From JAHRAW01 sp963693025 (lineage in GTDB: Bacteria > Pseudomonadota > Gammaproteobacteria > Arenicellales > Poriferihabitantaceae): a stretch of 64,000 nt of DNA. A program made the position numbers and the translations under genes. Position 1 is the first letter of the stretch. Every line of letters starts with the position of its first letter. The stretch spans positions 1,426,001 through 1,490,000 of the forward strand of contig OY843749.1 in the NCBI GenBank assembly GCA_963693025.1. Reading direction: 5' to 3'. A model generated the notes under the pieces. The model had not been told where the DNA came from and ran no database searches. It was given only the letters and a program-made list of their open reading frames with translations. This document shows positions 24,719 through 39,221 of the stretch, in pieces.

Positions 24719-25060
24719 TCACGCCACCTTGCCGACCACTTCAATCAACCGCCAGCGCTTCAACTTGGACAGCGGGCGGCAGGATTGAATGACCACGGTG
24801 TCGCCCGGCTGGCACGCATTGTCTTCATCGTGCGCGTGCACTTTGGTCGAGCGGCGAATGTATTTTTTATACAACGGATGCTTAATCTTGCGCTCAATCA
24901 GCACCGTAATCGTCTTGTCCCCGCCGGCGCGCACCACGCTGCCCTGCAGCGAATGCGGCGCGCGTTTCTGCGGGCTCTGCGCCGGCGCTTTCGCCGGCGC
25001 TTGCGTCTGCGTCTGCGCTTGCGTTTCGGCTTCGGTTGTTTGGGTGGTTTCCGCGTTCAT
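24719..25060 (-). CDS. rpsQ: 30S ribosomal protein S17 with an N-terminal Thr/Gln/Ala extension
   Basis: The S17 core (LQGSVVRAGGDKTITVLIERKIKHPLYKKYIRRSTKVHAHDE to EVVGKVA) is intact, but about 30 low-complexity residues (TTQTTEAETQAQTQTQAPAKAP) precede it, encoded by GCGTCT-like repeats around 25001-25030. E. coli S17 is 84 aa; this one is 113. Two adjacent ATGs overlap the rpmC stop (25060-25062), so the start within the extension is well supported by coupling. Confidence 0.94.
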   Translation of the reverse strand: MNAETTQTTEAETQAQTQTQAPAKAPAQSPQKRAPHSLQGSVVRAGGDKTITVLIERKIKHPLYKKYIRRSTKVHAHDEDNACQPGDTVVIQSCRPLSKLKRWRLIEVVGKVA

Positions 25061-25263
25061 CATTCGCTTCCGGCTTTCTCGGTCAGGATGGTTTTGATGC
25101 GCGCGATGTCTTTCCTGACCTCATTGAAGCGCATCGGGTTTGCCAACTGCCCGGCGCCGCGCTGCATGCGCAGGTTAAACTGCTCGCGGCGCAGGCCGAC
25201 CAATTCCTGATTGAGTTCATCGGCGTTCTTGGCTCTCAGTTCGGCGGGTTTCATCTCGTTCAC
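25060..25263 (-). CDS. rpmC: 50S ribosomal protein L29
   Basis: L29 (67 aa) sits at the tunnel exit near the trigger factor and SRP site. MKPAELRAKNADELNQELVGLRREQFNLRMQ is the family signature. The ATG at 25263 overlaps the rplP stop; a second ATG at 25254 would give the usual MKPAEL start. Confidence 0.96.
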   Translation of the reverse strand: MNEMKPAELRAKNADELNQELVGLRREQFNLRMQRGAGQLANPMRFNEVRKDIARIKTILTEKAGSE

Positions 25264-25673
25264 CCCGCCTGCCGGCGCGCAAAAGTGGTTCGCAACGGCA
25301 ACTTGGCGCTCGCCAACCGAAACGCCTGGCGCGCCAACTCTTCGGGTATGCCTTCGATTTCATACAGCATCGTGCCGGGCTGAATCAGCGCGACCCAGTA
25401 TTCCGGGTTGCCCTTGCCCTTGCCCATGCGCACCTCGAGGGGTTTTTTAGACACCGGCTTGTCCGGAAAAATCCGAATCCAGATGCGCCCGCCGCGCTTG
25501 ACATGCCGGGTAATCGCGCGCCGCGCGGCTTCAATCTGGCGCGCCGTCAGCCGCCCCCGGCTGGTGGACTGCAAACCGAACTCGCCAAAACTGACGCGGT
25601 TGCCGCGCATCGCCAGGCCGCGATTGCGCCCTTTCTGCTGCTTGCGGAATTTGGTTCGTTTCGGTTGAAGCAT
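25260..25673 (-). CDS. rplP: 50S ribosomal protein L16
   Basis: L16 (137 aa) organises the A-site side of the peptidyl-transferase centre. MLQPKRTKFRKQQKGRNRGLA and GRIWIRIFPDKPVSKKPLEVRMGKGKGNPEYWVA are hallmark segments, including the arginine region that is hydroxylated in E. coli L16. Complete. Confidence 0.98.
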   Translation of the reverse strand: MLQPKRTKFRKQQKGRNRGLAMRGNRVSFGEFGLQSTSRGRLTARQIEAARRAITRHVKRGGRIWIRIFPDKPVSKKPLEVRMGKGKGNPEYWVALIQPGTMLYEIEGIPEELARQAFRLASAKLPLRTTFARRQAG

Positions 25674-25704
25674 CGGTTGTCTCGTCTGCTAAATGAATGC
25701 GCGA

Positions 25705-26571
25705 CTACGCCGGTTTGGCTGTCGGTTGGGTTGGTTCCGTCGCCGGTGTCTCCGGTGCCGCTGGTGTCGCCGGTGCCGCCGGTGCCGCCGGTGTCTCTGA
25801 TGCCGCCGGTGTCTCTGATGCCGCCGGTGCCGCTGGTGTCGCCGACGTCGCCGGTGCCGGCTTTGCCGCCGGTGTCGCCGGCGTTGCCGCCGCCACCGCC
25901 GTTTCACTTTGCATCTCGGCGTCGTCAGCCGCGACCTTTTTGGGCGCATACACCTCGCCCTTGAAAATCCAAACCTTCACACCGATGATTCCATACGTGG
26001 TGTGCGCTTCGTGCACGCCGTAGTCAATGTCGGCGCGCAGGGTATGCAACGGCACGCGCCCTTCCCGATACCATTCGGTGCGGGCGATTTCGGCGCCGTT
26101 CAAGCGACCCGCGAGCATCACCTTGACGCCCTCGGCGCCGAGGCGCATGGAATTCTGCACCGCGCGCTTCATCGCGCGGCGAAACATGATGCGCTTTTCC
26201 AGTTGCTGGCAAATGTTTTCCGCCACCAGTTTGGCGTCCAGTTCGGGCTTGCGGATTTCCTCCACCGCCACCTGCACCCCCACGCCGCTCATCTTCGCCA
26301 GTTGGTGGCGCAGGCGCTCGATGTCTTCGCCCTTCTTGCCGATGACGATGCCGGGGCGCGCGGTGAAGATGGTGATGTTGAGGTTCTGCGACGGGCGGTC
26401 GATGACGATTCGGCTGAGCGCGGCGTTGGCGAGCCGCCGGGTGATGAATTCCCGTATCTTCAAATCGCCCGCCAGCGTCGCGGCATAGCCGCTCTTGTCG
26501 GCATACCACTTGGCGTTCCAGTCTTTGATGACGCCCAGTCGGATGCCGTTCGGATGTACTTTTTGTCCCAT
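25705..26571 (-). CDS. rpsC: 30S ribosomal protein S3 with an Ala/Pro/Thr-rich C-terminal tail
   Basis: S3 (288 aa) forms the mRNA entry helicase with S4 and S5. Residues 1 to about 215 are normal (GQKVHPNGIRLGVIKDWNAKWYA; KH-domain GIVIGKKGEDIERLR; VWIFKGEVYAPKK). They are followed by about 70 residues made almost only of Ala, Pro, Thr, Glu and Ser (AAPAASETPAASETPAAPAA type), encoded by repeated GCCGGTGTC-like units between 25740 and 25890. E. coli S3 is 233 aa. Confidence 0.96.
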   Translation of the reverse strand: MGQKVHPNGIRLGVIKDWNAKWYADKSGYAATLAGDLKIREFITRRLANAALSRIVIDRPSQNLNITIFTARPGIVIGKKGEDIERLRHQLAKMSGVGVQVAVEEIRKPELDAKLVAENICQQLEKRIMFRRAMKRAVQNSMRLGAEGVKVMLAGRLNGAEIARTEWYREGRVPLHTLRADIDYGVHEAHTTYGIIGVKVWIFKGEVYAPKKVAADDAEMQSETAVAAATPATPAAKPAPATSATPAAPAASETPAASETPAAPAAPATPAAPETPATEPTQPTAKPA

Positions 26572-26595
26572 GTTCAGTTCCGCATTCGGTCTCAG

Positions 26596-26964
26596 TTAGG
26601 TTCCGCCTTTGCCGCGCAACGCGCCGGGGCGCGGCTCATCGCTCACGCTCACGGTGATATGGCAACTGCGCTTGAGGATGCGCGCGCCGCGCCCCTTGGC
26701 GCGCGGGCGAAAACGTTTGAGCGTCGGCGCATCGTCCACCGTCGCGCGATCGACCCACAACTCGTCAATGTCCGCGCCCTCGTTGTGCTCGGCGTTGGCG
26801 ATGGCGGAGTCGAGCGCCTTCTTCACCGGCACCGCCCCCTTCTTGGGGCTAAACTCAAGGATTTCCAGCGCCTTTTCCACCGGCTGGGCGCGAATCTGGT
26901 CCACCACCAGCCGGCATTTCTGCGGCGACAGGCGAATGTACTTAATGAGTGAGCGCACGCGCAT
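26596..26964 (-). CDS. rplV: 50S ribosomal protein L22
   Basis: L22 (122 aa) lines the nascent-peptide tunnel. IKYIRLSPQKCRLVVDQIRAQPVEKALEIL and SAIANAEHNEGADIDELWV are typical, and the tunnel hairpin lies in RFRPRAKGRGARILKRSCHITV. The start at 26964 follows the rpsS end by two bases; a longer frame upstream is out of family. Confidence 0.97.
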   Translation of the reverse strand: MRVRSLIKYIRLSPQKCRLVVDQIRAQPVEKALEILEFSPKKGAVPVKKALDSAIANAEHNEGADIDELWVDRATVDDAPTLKRFRPRAKGRGARILKRSCHITVSVSDEPRPGALRGKGGT

Positions 26965-26966
26965 GG

Positions 26967-27239
26967 CTACTTGACCTTCTTGCCGGCGGTGTGGCCGCGA
27001 TAGGTTCGGGTCGGGGCAAACTCGCCGAGTTTGTGTCCCACCATGTTCTCGGATATCAGCACCGGCAGATGCTGGCGTCCGTTGTGCACGGCGATGGTCA
27101 GGCCGACGAACTCCGGCATAATCATCGAGCGCCGCGACCACGTCTTGATGGGTCGGCGCGAGTTCTCCTCGCGCGCCTTCTCGACTTTCGCCCACAGGTG
27201 GTGGTCGACGAAGGGACCCTTTTTAATGGAGCGCGGCAT
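26967..27239 (-). CDS. rpsS: 30S ribosomal protein S19
   Basis: S19 (90 aa), a head protein contacting the intersubunit bridge. MPRSIKKGPFVDHHLWAKVE, then KTWSRRSMIMPEFVGLTIAVHNG and the end FAPTRTYRGHTAGKKVK. ATG at 27239 chosen by family length; the open frame continues to 27506 across rplB. Confidence 0.97.
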   Translation of the reverse strand: MPRSIKKGPFVDHHLWAKVEKAREENSRRPIKTWSRRSMIMPEFVGLTIAVHNGRQHLPVLISENMVGHKLGEFAPTRTYRGHTAGKKVK

Positions 27240-27241
27240 GG

Positions 27242-28066
27242 TTATTTCTTCCGCCTGCGAATAATCATGAATGAGGTGCGCTTGTTGGAGCGCGTGCGGT
27301 AGCCTTTGGTCGGCACGCCCCAGGGCGACACCGGATGCCGTCCGCCGGAGGTGCGCCCCTCGCCGCCGCCGTGCGGATGGTCGACCGGATTCATCGCCAC
27401 GCCGCGCACCGTCGGGCGAATCCCGCGCCAGCGCTTGGCGCCGGCTTTGCCGAGTTTGCCGAGGCTGTGTTCCAGATTGCCGACCTGCCCGATGGTGGCG
27501 CGGCAATCCAGATGCGCCTTGCGCATTTCGCCGGAGCGCAACCGCAACTGGGCGTAAGCGCCCTCCTTGCCGATATATTGAATCGCGGTGCCGGCGGAGC
27601 GCGCCATCTGCGCGCCCTTGCCCGGCTTGAGTTCAACGCAGTGCACCATCGCGCCCACGGGGATGTTCCTGAGCGGCATGCTGTTGCCCGGATTGAACGC
27701 CGCGCCGGCGCCGGAGACCACGGTGTCGCCCGCCGCCAAGCCGCGCGGCGCGATGATGTAGCGGTGCTCGCCGTCTTTATACACCAGCAACGCAATGTGC
27801 GCGCTGCGGTTGGGGTCGTATTCGATGCGCTTGACCGTCGCCGGTATGCCGTCTTTGGCGCGCTTGAAATCGATGAGCCGGTAGCGCCGCTTGTGACCGC
27901 CGCCGCGGTGACGCACGGTGATGCGCCCCTTGTTGTTGCGCCCGTCGATGGCGGTCTTGGCGGACAACAACGGGGCATACGGCTTGCCTTTGTGCAAGCC
28001 GGGCGTGACCACCTTGACCATGCCACGGCGGCTCGGTGTGGTCGGTTTTTGTTTGGCTAATGGCAT
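27242..28066 (-). CDS. rplB: 50S ribosomal protein L2
   Basis: L2 (274 aa) supports peptidyl-transferase activity and subunit joining. RNNKGRITVRHRGGGHKRRYRLIDF and the C-terminal VRGVAMNPVDHPHGGGEGRTSGGRHPVSPWG, with the conserved histidine of the HPHGGG segment, are present. Length as in E. coli (273). Confidence 0.98.
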   Translation of the reverse strand: MPLAKQKPTTPSRRGMVKVVTPGLHKGKPYAPLLSAKTAIDGRNNKGRITVRHRGGGHKRRYRLIDFKRAKDGIPATVKRIEYDPNRSAHIALLVYKDGEHRYIIAPRGLAAGDTVVSGAGAAFNPGNSMPLRNIPVGAMVHCVELKPGKGAQMARSAGTAIQYIGKEGAYAQLRLRSGEMRKAHLDCRATIGQVGNLEHSLGKLGKAGAKRWRGIRPTVRGVAMNPVDHPHGGGEGRTSGGRHPVSPWGVPTKGYRTRSNKRTSFMIIRRRKK

Positions 28067-28082
28067 GTCATTCGCTCAAAAA

Positions 28083-28385
28083 TCACGCGCTCGCCATGGC
28101 GAGGAAGTCAATGTCGTGCCCCTCGTGCAGGCGCACATACGCCTTTTTCCAGTTGCTGCGCTTGCCCGGCGTGCGCCCGAAACGCTTGACCTTGCCGCGC
28201 ACATTGGCGACCTGAACATCCCGCACCTTGACCTCAAACAGCATCTCCACCGCGCGCTTGATTTCCGCCTTGCTGGCGTCGGGCAGCACTTGAAAAGTAA
28301 TCTGCCGGTGCTTGTCGGCGGCGGCGGTGGTCTTCTCCGAAATCATCGGTTTCAGGATGATTTGATAGGGGCGCTCGTTGTTCAT
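28083..28385 (-). CDS. rplW: 50S ribosomal protein L23
   Basis: L23 (100 aa) is the tunnel-exit docking site for trigger factor and SRP. ILKPMISEKTTAAADKHRQITFQV and the basic GKVKRFGRTPGKRSNWKKAYVRL are conserved. ATG at 28385 overlaps the rplD stop (ATGA); the frame to 28481 lies inside rplD. Confidence 0.97.
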   Translation of the reverse strand: MNNERPYQIILKPMISEKTTAAADKHRQITFQVLPDASKAEIKRAVEMLFEVKVRDVQVANVRGKVKRFGRTPGKRSNWKKAYVRLHEGHDIDFLAMASA

Positions 28386-29026
28386 TGCAACGCCTCGTCG
28401 ATTTGTTTGGCGGCATCCACCGTGACCACCACCTTGTCGTGGCTGAGCAATGCCAGCGGGTCGATGGAGCGGCTTTCGCACACCGCCACCGAGGCGAGGT
28501 TGCGCGCCGACAACTGCACATTGTGGTCGTCTTCCGCCAGCACCAGCAACGCCTTGCCCGCCTCGGCGGCTCCCAGCGTCTTCAGCGTGGCGGCGAGCGC
28601 TTTGGTGCTCGGCTGCTCCATCGCCAGCCGGTCGACCACGACCAGACGCTCCTGGCGGTTCAGCTCCGACAAAATCGAGCGCATCGCCGCGCGGTACATC
28701 TTGCGGTTCACCTTCTGCGAAAAATCGGCGTTGGCGGCGGGGAAGATGACGCCGCCACCGCGAAAGAGCGGGCTTCTAATCGTGCCCGCGCGCGCCCGAC
28801 CGCTGCCCTTCTGTCGCCACGGCTTGGCGCCGCCGCCGCGCACCGCCGCGCGATTTTTCTGCGCGCGCGTGCCGGCGCGCCCGCCGGCTTGATAGGCGGT
28901 CACCACCTGATGAACTAGCGGCTCGTTGAATTCTTTGCCGAAGGCGGCGTCGGACAACTCCAGACTGCCGCCGTCGCTGACTTGACCGCCGATTTTGACA
29001 ATTTTCAGTTGAACGCTCATTTGCAT
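28382..29026 (-). CDS. rplD: 50S ribosomal protein L4
   Basis: L4 (214 aa) lines the exit tunnel and in E. coli autoregulates the S10 operon. The tunnel loop region TRAQKNRAAVRGGGAKPWRQKGSGRARAGTIRSPLFRGGGVIF is recognisable. ATGs at 29026 and 29020 are both possible starts. Slightly longer than E. coli (201). Confidence 0.97.
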   Translation of the reverse strand: MQMSVQLKIVKIGGQVSDGGSLELSDAAFGKEFNEPLVHQVVTAYQAGGRAGTRAQKNRAAVRGGGAKPWRQKGSGRARAGTIRSPLFRGGGVIFPAANADFSQKVNRKMYRAAMRSILSELNRQERLVVVDRLAMEQPSTKALAATLKTLGAAEAGKALLVLAEDDHNVQLSARNLASVAVCESRSIDPLALLSHDKVVVTVDAAKQIDEALQ

Positions 29027-29055
29027 TAAGTTTGTGCTGTTAGACGCTTAGTCAC

Positions 29056-29814
29056 TCAGGCGCCTTTGGAACTCCTTGCCTTGATTGAAGGCCGGATGAT
29101 TACATCCGCGCCTTTGGAGCCGGGGATGGAGCCGCTAATCAACAGCAGGTTGCGCTCGGCGTCCACGCGCACCACTTCCAGCCCCTGTTGCACGCGCCGC
29201 GCGCCGCCCATTTGCCCCGCCATCTTCTTGCCCTTGAAGATGCGTCCGGGGTCCTGCGCGTTGCCGGTGGCGCCGGCGACTCGGTGCGCCTTGGAGTTGC
29301 CGTGCGAAGCGCGCCCGCCACGGAAACCGTGACGCTTAATCACGCCGGCGAAACCCTTGCCGATGGTGCGACCGGTCACATCCACTTTCTGCCCCTGACT
29401 GAACATCGCCACGGTCAATTCCGAACTCGGCGCTGAGCCGGTTTCCGCTTTGGCGTCATTGGTTTCGGTCTCGGTCTCGGCTTCGCTTTCGGCTTCGCTG
29501 TCAGCCGGCTCGTCCGACTCAGCCGGCGCAGCCACCTCAGCCGGTTGAAACGGTTGCTCCAGCCGGAATTCCCACACCCCGCGCCCCGGCTCGACTCGGG
29601 CTTTGGCGAAATGCCCCTGCATCGGCTTGCTGACGCGGCTTGCGCGGCGCTCGCCGGTGGTGACTTGCAGCGCGTTGTAGCCGTCGGTCTCGGCGGTTTT
29701 CACCTGCGTGATGCGGTTGGGACCCGCCTCAATCACGGTCACCGGACGGGACTTCCCCTCGTCGGTGAAGACCCGCGTCATGCCGATTTTTTTACCGATT
29801 AGTCCGGGCGTCAT
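29056..29814 (-). CDS. rplC: 50S ribosomal protein L3 with an internal acidic insertion
   Basis: L3 (252 aa) shapes the peptidyl-transferase entry. Core segments: LIGKKIGMTRVFTDEGKSRPVTVIEAGPN, VDVTGRTIGKGFAGVIKRHGFRGG, SHGNSKAHRVAGATGNAQDPGRIFKGKKMAGQMG. Between about residues 88 and 130, where E. coli has a short EGEEFTVGQ loop, lies an insertion rich in Glu, Ala, Thr and Ser (EAESEAETETETNDAKAETG), encoded by repeated CGGTCT/CTTCGG units near 29455-29515. E. coli L3 has 209 aa. Confidence 0.96.
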   Translation of the reverse strand: MTPGLIGKKIGMTRVFTDEGKSRPVTVIEAGPNRITQVKTAETDGYNALQVTTGERRASRVSKPMQGHFAKARVEPGRGVWEFRLEQPFQPAEVAAPAESDEPADSEAESEAETETETNDAKAETGSAPSSELTVAMFSQGQKVDVTGRTIGKGFAGVIKRHGFRGGRASHGNSKAHRVAGATGNAQDPGRIFKGKKMAGQMGGARRVQQGLEVVRVDAERNLLLISGSIPGSKGADVIIRPSIKARSSKGA

Positions 29815-29835
29815 TGTCGTATTCCGCGCATCAAG

Positions 29836-30153
29836 TTAGTTGAGTTTAATCTCAACATCGACCCCAGCCGCCAAGTCCAGTTTCATCAGCGCATCCACGG
29901 TCTTTTCGGTCGGCTCAACGATGTCCAGAATGCGCTTGTGCGTTCGGATTTCAAACTGGTCGCGCGCGGTTTTGTTGGCGTGCGGCGAGCGCAGCAGCGC
30001 GTATTTCTCGATGCGCGTGGGCAGCGGAATGGGTCCCAGCACCAGCGCGCCGGTGCGGCGCGCGGTCTCAACGATTTCCCGCGCCGAGCGGTCGATCGTT
30101 TTGTGATCATACGCCTTGAGGCTGATGCGGATTTTTTGGTTGGGGACTTTCAC
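29836..30153 (-). CDS. rpsJ: 30S ribosomal protein S10
   Basis: S10 (105 aa), also NusE in antitermination complexes with NusB. QKIRISLKAYDHKTIDRSAREIVETARRTGA, PIPLPTRIEKYALLRSPHANKTARDQFEIRTHKR are universal. First gene of the S10 block, about 40 bp after tuf. Confidence 0.98.
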   Translation of the reverse strand: MKVPNQKIRISLKAYDHKTIDRSAREIVETARRTGALVLGPIPLPTRIEKYALLRSPHANKTARDQFEIRTHKRILDIVEPTEKTVDALMKLDLAAGVDVEIKLN

Positions 30154-30196
30154 GAAAGGGTTCTCGTTTTGTTGTCGATGCTCAGTCTACTTAGGC

Positions 30197-31387
30197 TCAG
30201 GCGATAATCTTGGAAACCACGCCCGCACCCACGGTGCGACCACCTTCACGAATGGCAAACCGCAACCCCTCCTCCATCGCAATCGGCGCAATCAACTCCG
30301 TCGTCATCGACACATTGTCGCCGGGCATCACCATCTCCACCTTAGCCGGCAACTCCACAGCCCCCGTCACATCCGTAGTGCGAAAATAAAACTGAGGCCG
30401 ATACCCCTTAAAAAACGGCGTATGCCGACCACCCTCATCCTTGTTCAAAATATAAACCTCCGACTCAAACTTGGTGTGCGGCGTAATCGAGCCGGGCTTC
30501 GCCAGCACCTGTCCGCGCTCCACCTGCTCGCGCTTCGTGCCGCGCAGCAGGATGCCGACGTTGTCGCCCGCGCGTCCCTCGTCCAGCAACTTGCGAAACA
30601 TCTCCACGCCCGTGCAGGTCGTGTTGTCGGTGTCGTGGATGCCGATAATCGACAACTCCTCGCCGACCTTGACCACGCCACGCTCTATTCGCCCGGTCAC
30701 CACCGTGCCGCGTCCCGAAATGGAAAACACATCCTCCACCGGCATCAGGAAGTCGCCGTCGATGGCGCGCTCCGGCTCCGGAATATAACTGTCCAACGCC
30801 TCCGCCAGTTTCAGAATGGAGCCGCCGCCCATCTCCGAATCATCGCCCTCCAACGCCTTCAACGCGCTGCCGGTGATAATCGGCGTGTCGTCGCCGGGGA
30901 ACTCGTATTTGTCCAGCAACTCGCGCACTTCCATCTCCACCAATTCCAGCAACTCGGCGTCGTCCACCATGTCCGCCTTGTTCAAATACACCACGATATA
31001 CGGCACGCCGACCTGACGCGCCAGCAGAATGTGCTCGCGCGTCTGCGGCATCGGTCCGTCCGCCGCCGAGACCACCAAAACCGCCCCGTCCATCTGCGCC
31101 GCGCCGGTAATCATGTTCTTCACATAGTCGGCGTGACCGGGGCAATCCACATGCGCGTAATGACGCCCCTCGGTCTCGTATTCCACATGCGCGGTCGCAA
31201 TGGTAATGCCGCGCTCGCGCTCCTCGGGCGCGTTGTCAATCTCGTCAAACCCCTTGCTCTCGCCGCCATACTTGCCCGACAACACCTTGGTCATCGCCGC
31301 CGTCAAGGTCGTCTTGCCGTGGTCAACGTGACCGATTGTCCCCACGTTGACGTGCGGCTTGGTTCTTTCAAACTTTGCTTTTGCCAT
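30197..31387 (-). CDS. tuf: elongation factor Tu (copy 1, str operon)
   Basis: EF-Tu (396 aa) delivers aminoacyl-tRNA to the ribosome as a GTP complex. G1 GHVDHGKT, G3 DCPGHADY and G4 NKADM are present, then domains 2 and 3 ending VGAGVVSKIIA. The second copy at 46962-48152 differs in the protein at only two conservative positions that I can see (Val/Ile in DGAVLVV, Ile/Val in SKIIA). It lies between fusA and rpsJ, the tufA position. Confidence 0.99.
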   Translation of the reverse strand: MAKAKFERTKPHVNVGTIGHVDHGKTTLTAAMTKVLSGKYGGESKGFDEIDNAPEERERGITIATAHVEYETEGRHYAHVDCPGHADYVKNMITGAAQMDGAVLVVSAADGPMPQTREHILLARQVGVPYIVVYLNKADMVDDAELLELVEMEVRELLDKYEFPGDDTPIITGSALKALEGDDSEMGGGSILKLAEALDSYIPEPERAIDGDFLMPVEDVFSISGRGTVVTGRIERGVVKVGEELSIIGIHDTDNTTCTGVEMFRKLLDEGRAGDNVGILLRGTKREQVERGQVLAKPGSITPHTKFESEVYILNKDEGGRHTPFFKGYRPQFYFRTTDVTGAVELPAKVEMVMPGDNVSMTTELIAPIAMEEGLRFAIREGGRTVGAGVVSKIIA

Positions 31388-31421
31388 TGTTATCTCCCGA
31401 AACGAATGCTTGCTGTTTTCA

Positions 31422-33512
<2,091 letters not shown>

Positions 33513-33524
33513 GTTGCTAAACCG

Positions 33525-33995
33525 TTAAAAACGGTAATGCGAAAACGCCTTGTTGGCTTCCGCCATCTTGTGCGTGTCCTGCTGTTTCTTGAACGCGCTG
33601 CCGCGCTCCTGCGATGCGTCCAGCAATTCACCCGCGAGGCGGGCGGTCATGGACTGCTCGCCGCGTTTGCGCGCGGCCTCGATCAACCAGCGCATCGCCA
33701 GCGCGAGTTGCCGGTTCGGGCGGACTTCCACCGGCACCTGATAGGTCGCCCCGCCGACGCGCCGGCTCTTCACCTCGACGCTCGGGCTGACCTTTTCAAG
33801 CGCGCCGTTGAAGACCTCGACCGGGTCGTTCTTGCCGCGCTGAGCAATCGTGTCGAGGGCGTCGTACAGGATTTTCTCGGCGATGGATTTTTTGCCGTTT
33901 CGCATCATGATATTGATGAATTTCGCGATCGTCCGGTCCTTGTATTTCGGGTCGGGCAGGATGTCGCGTTTCGGTACTTCTCTTCGTCTTGGCAT
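33525..33995 (-). CDS. rpsG: 30S ribosomal protein S7
   Basis: S7 (156 aa) nucleates 30S head assembly and in E. coli represses the str operon. MPRRREVPKRDILPDPKYKD, then INIMMRNGKKSIAEKILYDAL and GGATYQVPVEVRPNRQLALAMRWL. Start at 33995 by family length; the frame to 34037 is not conserved. Confidence 0.98.
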   Translation of the reverse strand: MPRRREVPKRDILPDPKYKDRTIAKFINIMMRNGKKSIAEKILYDALDTIAQRGKNDPVEVFNGALEKVSPSVEVKSRRVGGATYQVPVEVRPNRQLALAMRWLIEAARKRGEQSMTARLAGELLDASQERGSAFKKQQDTHKMAEANKAFSHYRF

Positions 33996-34098
33996 CTCTT
34001 TTGACTCAACAACACAAGCGAGACCAACGGCGAACAAGCCGCCTTTGCCCTCGGCTAAGGTGAAAAGGTTTGGCGCCGGCGGTTACGCTTCCGGCAGC

Positions 34099-34473
34099 CT
34101 ATGATTTCGGGCGTTTTGCCCCGTATTTTGACCGCCCCTGGCGGCGGTCGGCGACGCCGGAAGTATCCAGCGCACCGCGCACGGTGTGGTAGCGCACGCC
34201 GGGCAGGTCTTTGACCCGTCCGCCGCGCAACAACACCACCGAGTGCTCCTGAAGGTTATGCCCTTCGCCGCCGATATAGGTGGTCACCTCAAATCCATTG
34301 GTCAGCCTGACGCGCGCCACCTTGCGCAGCGCCGAATTGGGTTTTTTCGGCGTGGTCGTATAGACCCGCGTGCACACCCCGCGCTTCTGCGGGCAAGCCT
34401 GCAGCGCCGGGACGTTGGATTTCTTCACCTGCCGGGTGCGCGGGTTTCTAACCAGTTGATTCAGCGTCGGCAT
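34099..34473 (-). CDS. rpsL: 30S ribosomal protein S12
   Basis: S12 (124 aa) sits at the decoding centre. MPTLNQLVRNPRTRQVKKSN and TTPKKPNSALRKVARVRL; Lys43 and Lys88 (E. coli gene numbering), the sites of streptomycin-resistance changes, are both lysine, so the wild-type drug-sensitive form is expected. It starts the str operon, about 200 bp after the rpoC end. Confidence 0.98.
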   Translation of the reverse strand: MPTLNQLVRNPRTRQVKKSNVPALQACPQKRGVCTRVYTTTPKKPNSALRKVARVRLTNGFEVTTYIGGEGHNLQEHSVVLLRGGRVKDLPGVRYHTVRGALDTSGVADRRQGRSKYGAKRPKS

Positions 34474-34565
34474 GTCAAGCAACCTAAAATATTTTCAAGC
34501 CAGTTCATAACAATTAATGTTTTCAATGTCGCCATTTTCGCGCTCGGACTAAGCGCCCGGATGTC

Positions 34566-34588
34566 AAAAAACCGCCCGTTTTCGGCGG
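34566..34588 (-). terminator. intrinsic terminator after rpoC
   Basis: On the minus strand CCGCC and GGCGG (with loop GAAAACG) form a stem followed directly by six T (34571-34566). It lies between the rpoC stop (34674) and rpsL (34473), so it probably ends the rplKAJL-rpoBC transcript. It would also place the str promoter between here and rpsL, in the A/T-rich stretch 34483-34545. Confidence 0.65.
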
Positions 34589-34673
34589 ATTTCAGCCCGG
34601 CTCCCATTCAGGGCGCGGTATTTTATGCCGCGCGAGGGAGCCTGTCAAGCCTGTAAGCGAATAAGGCGGCGGA

Positions 34674-39217
<4,544 letters not shown>

Positions 39218-39221
<4 letters not shown>

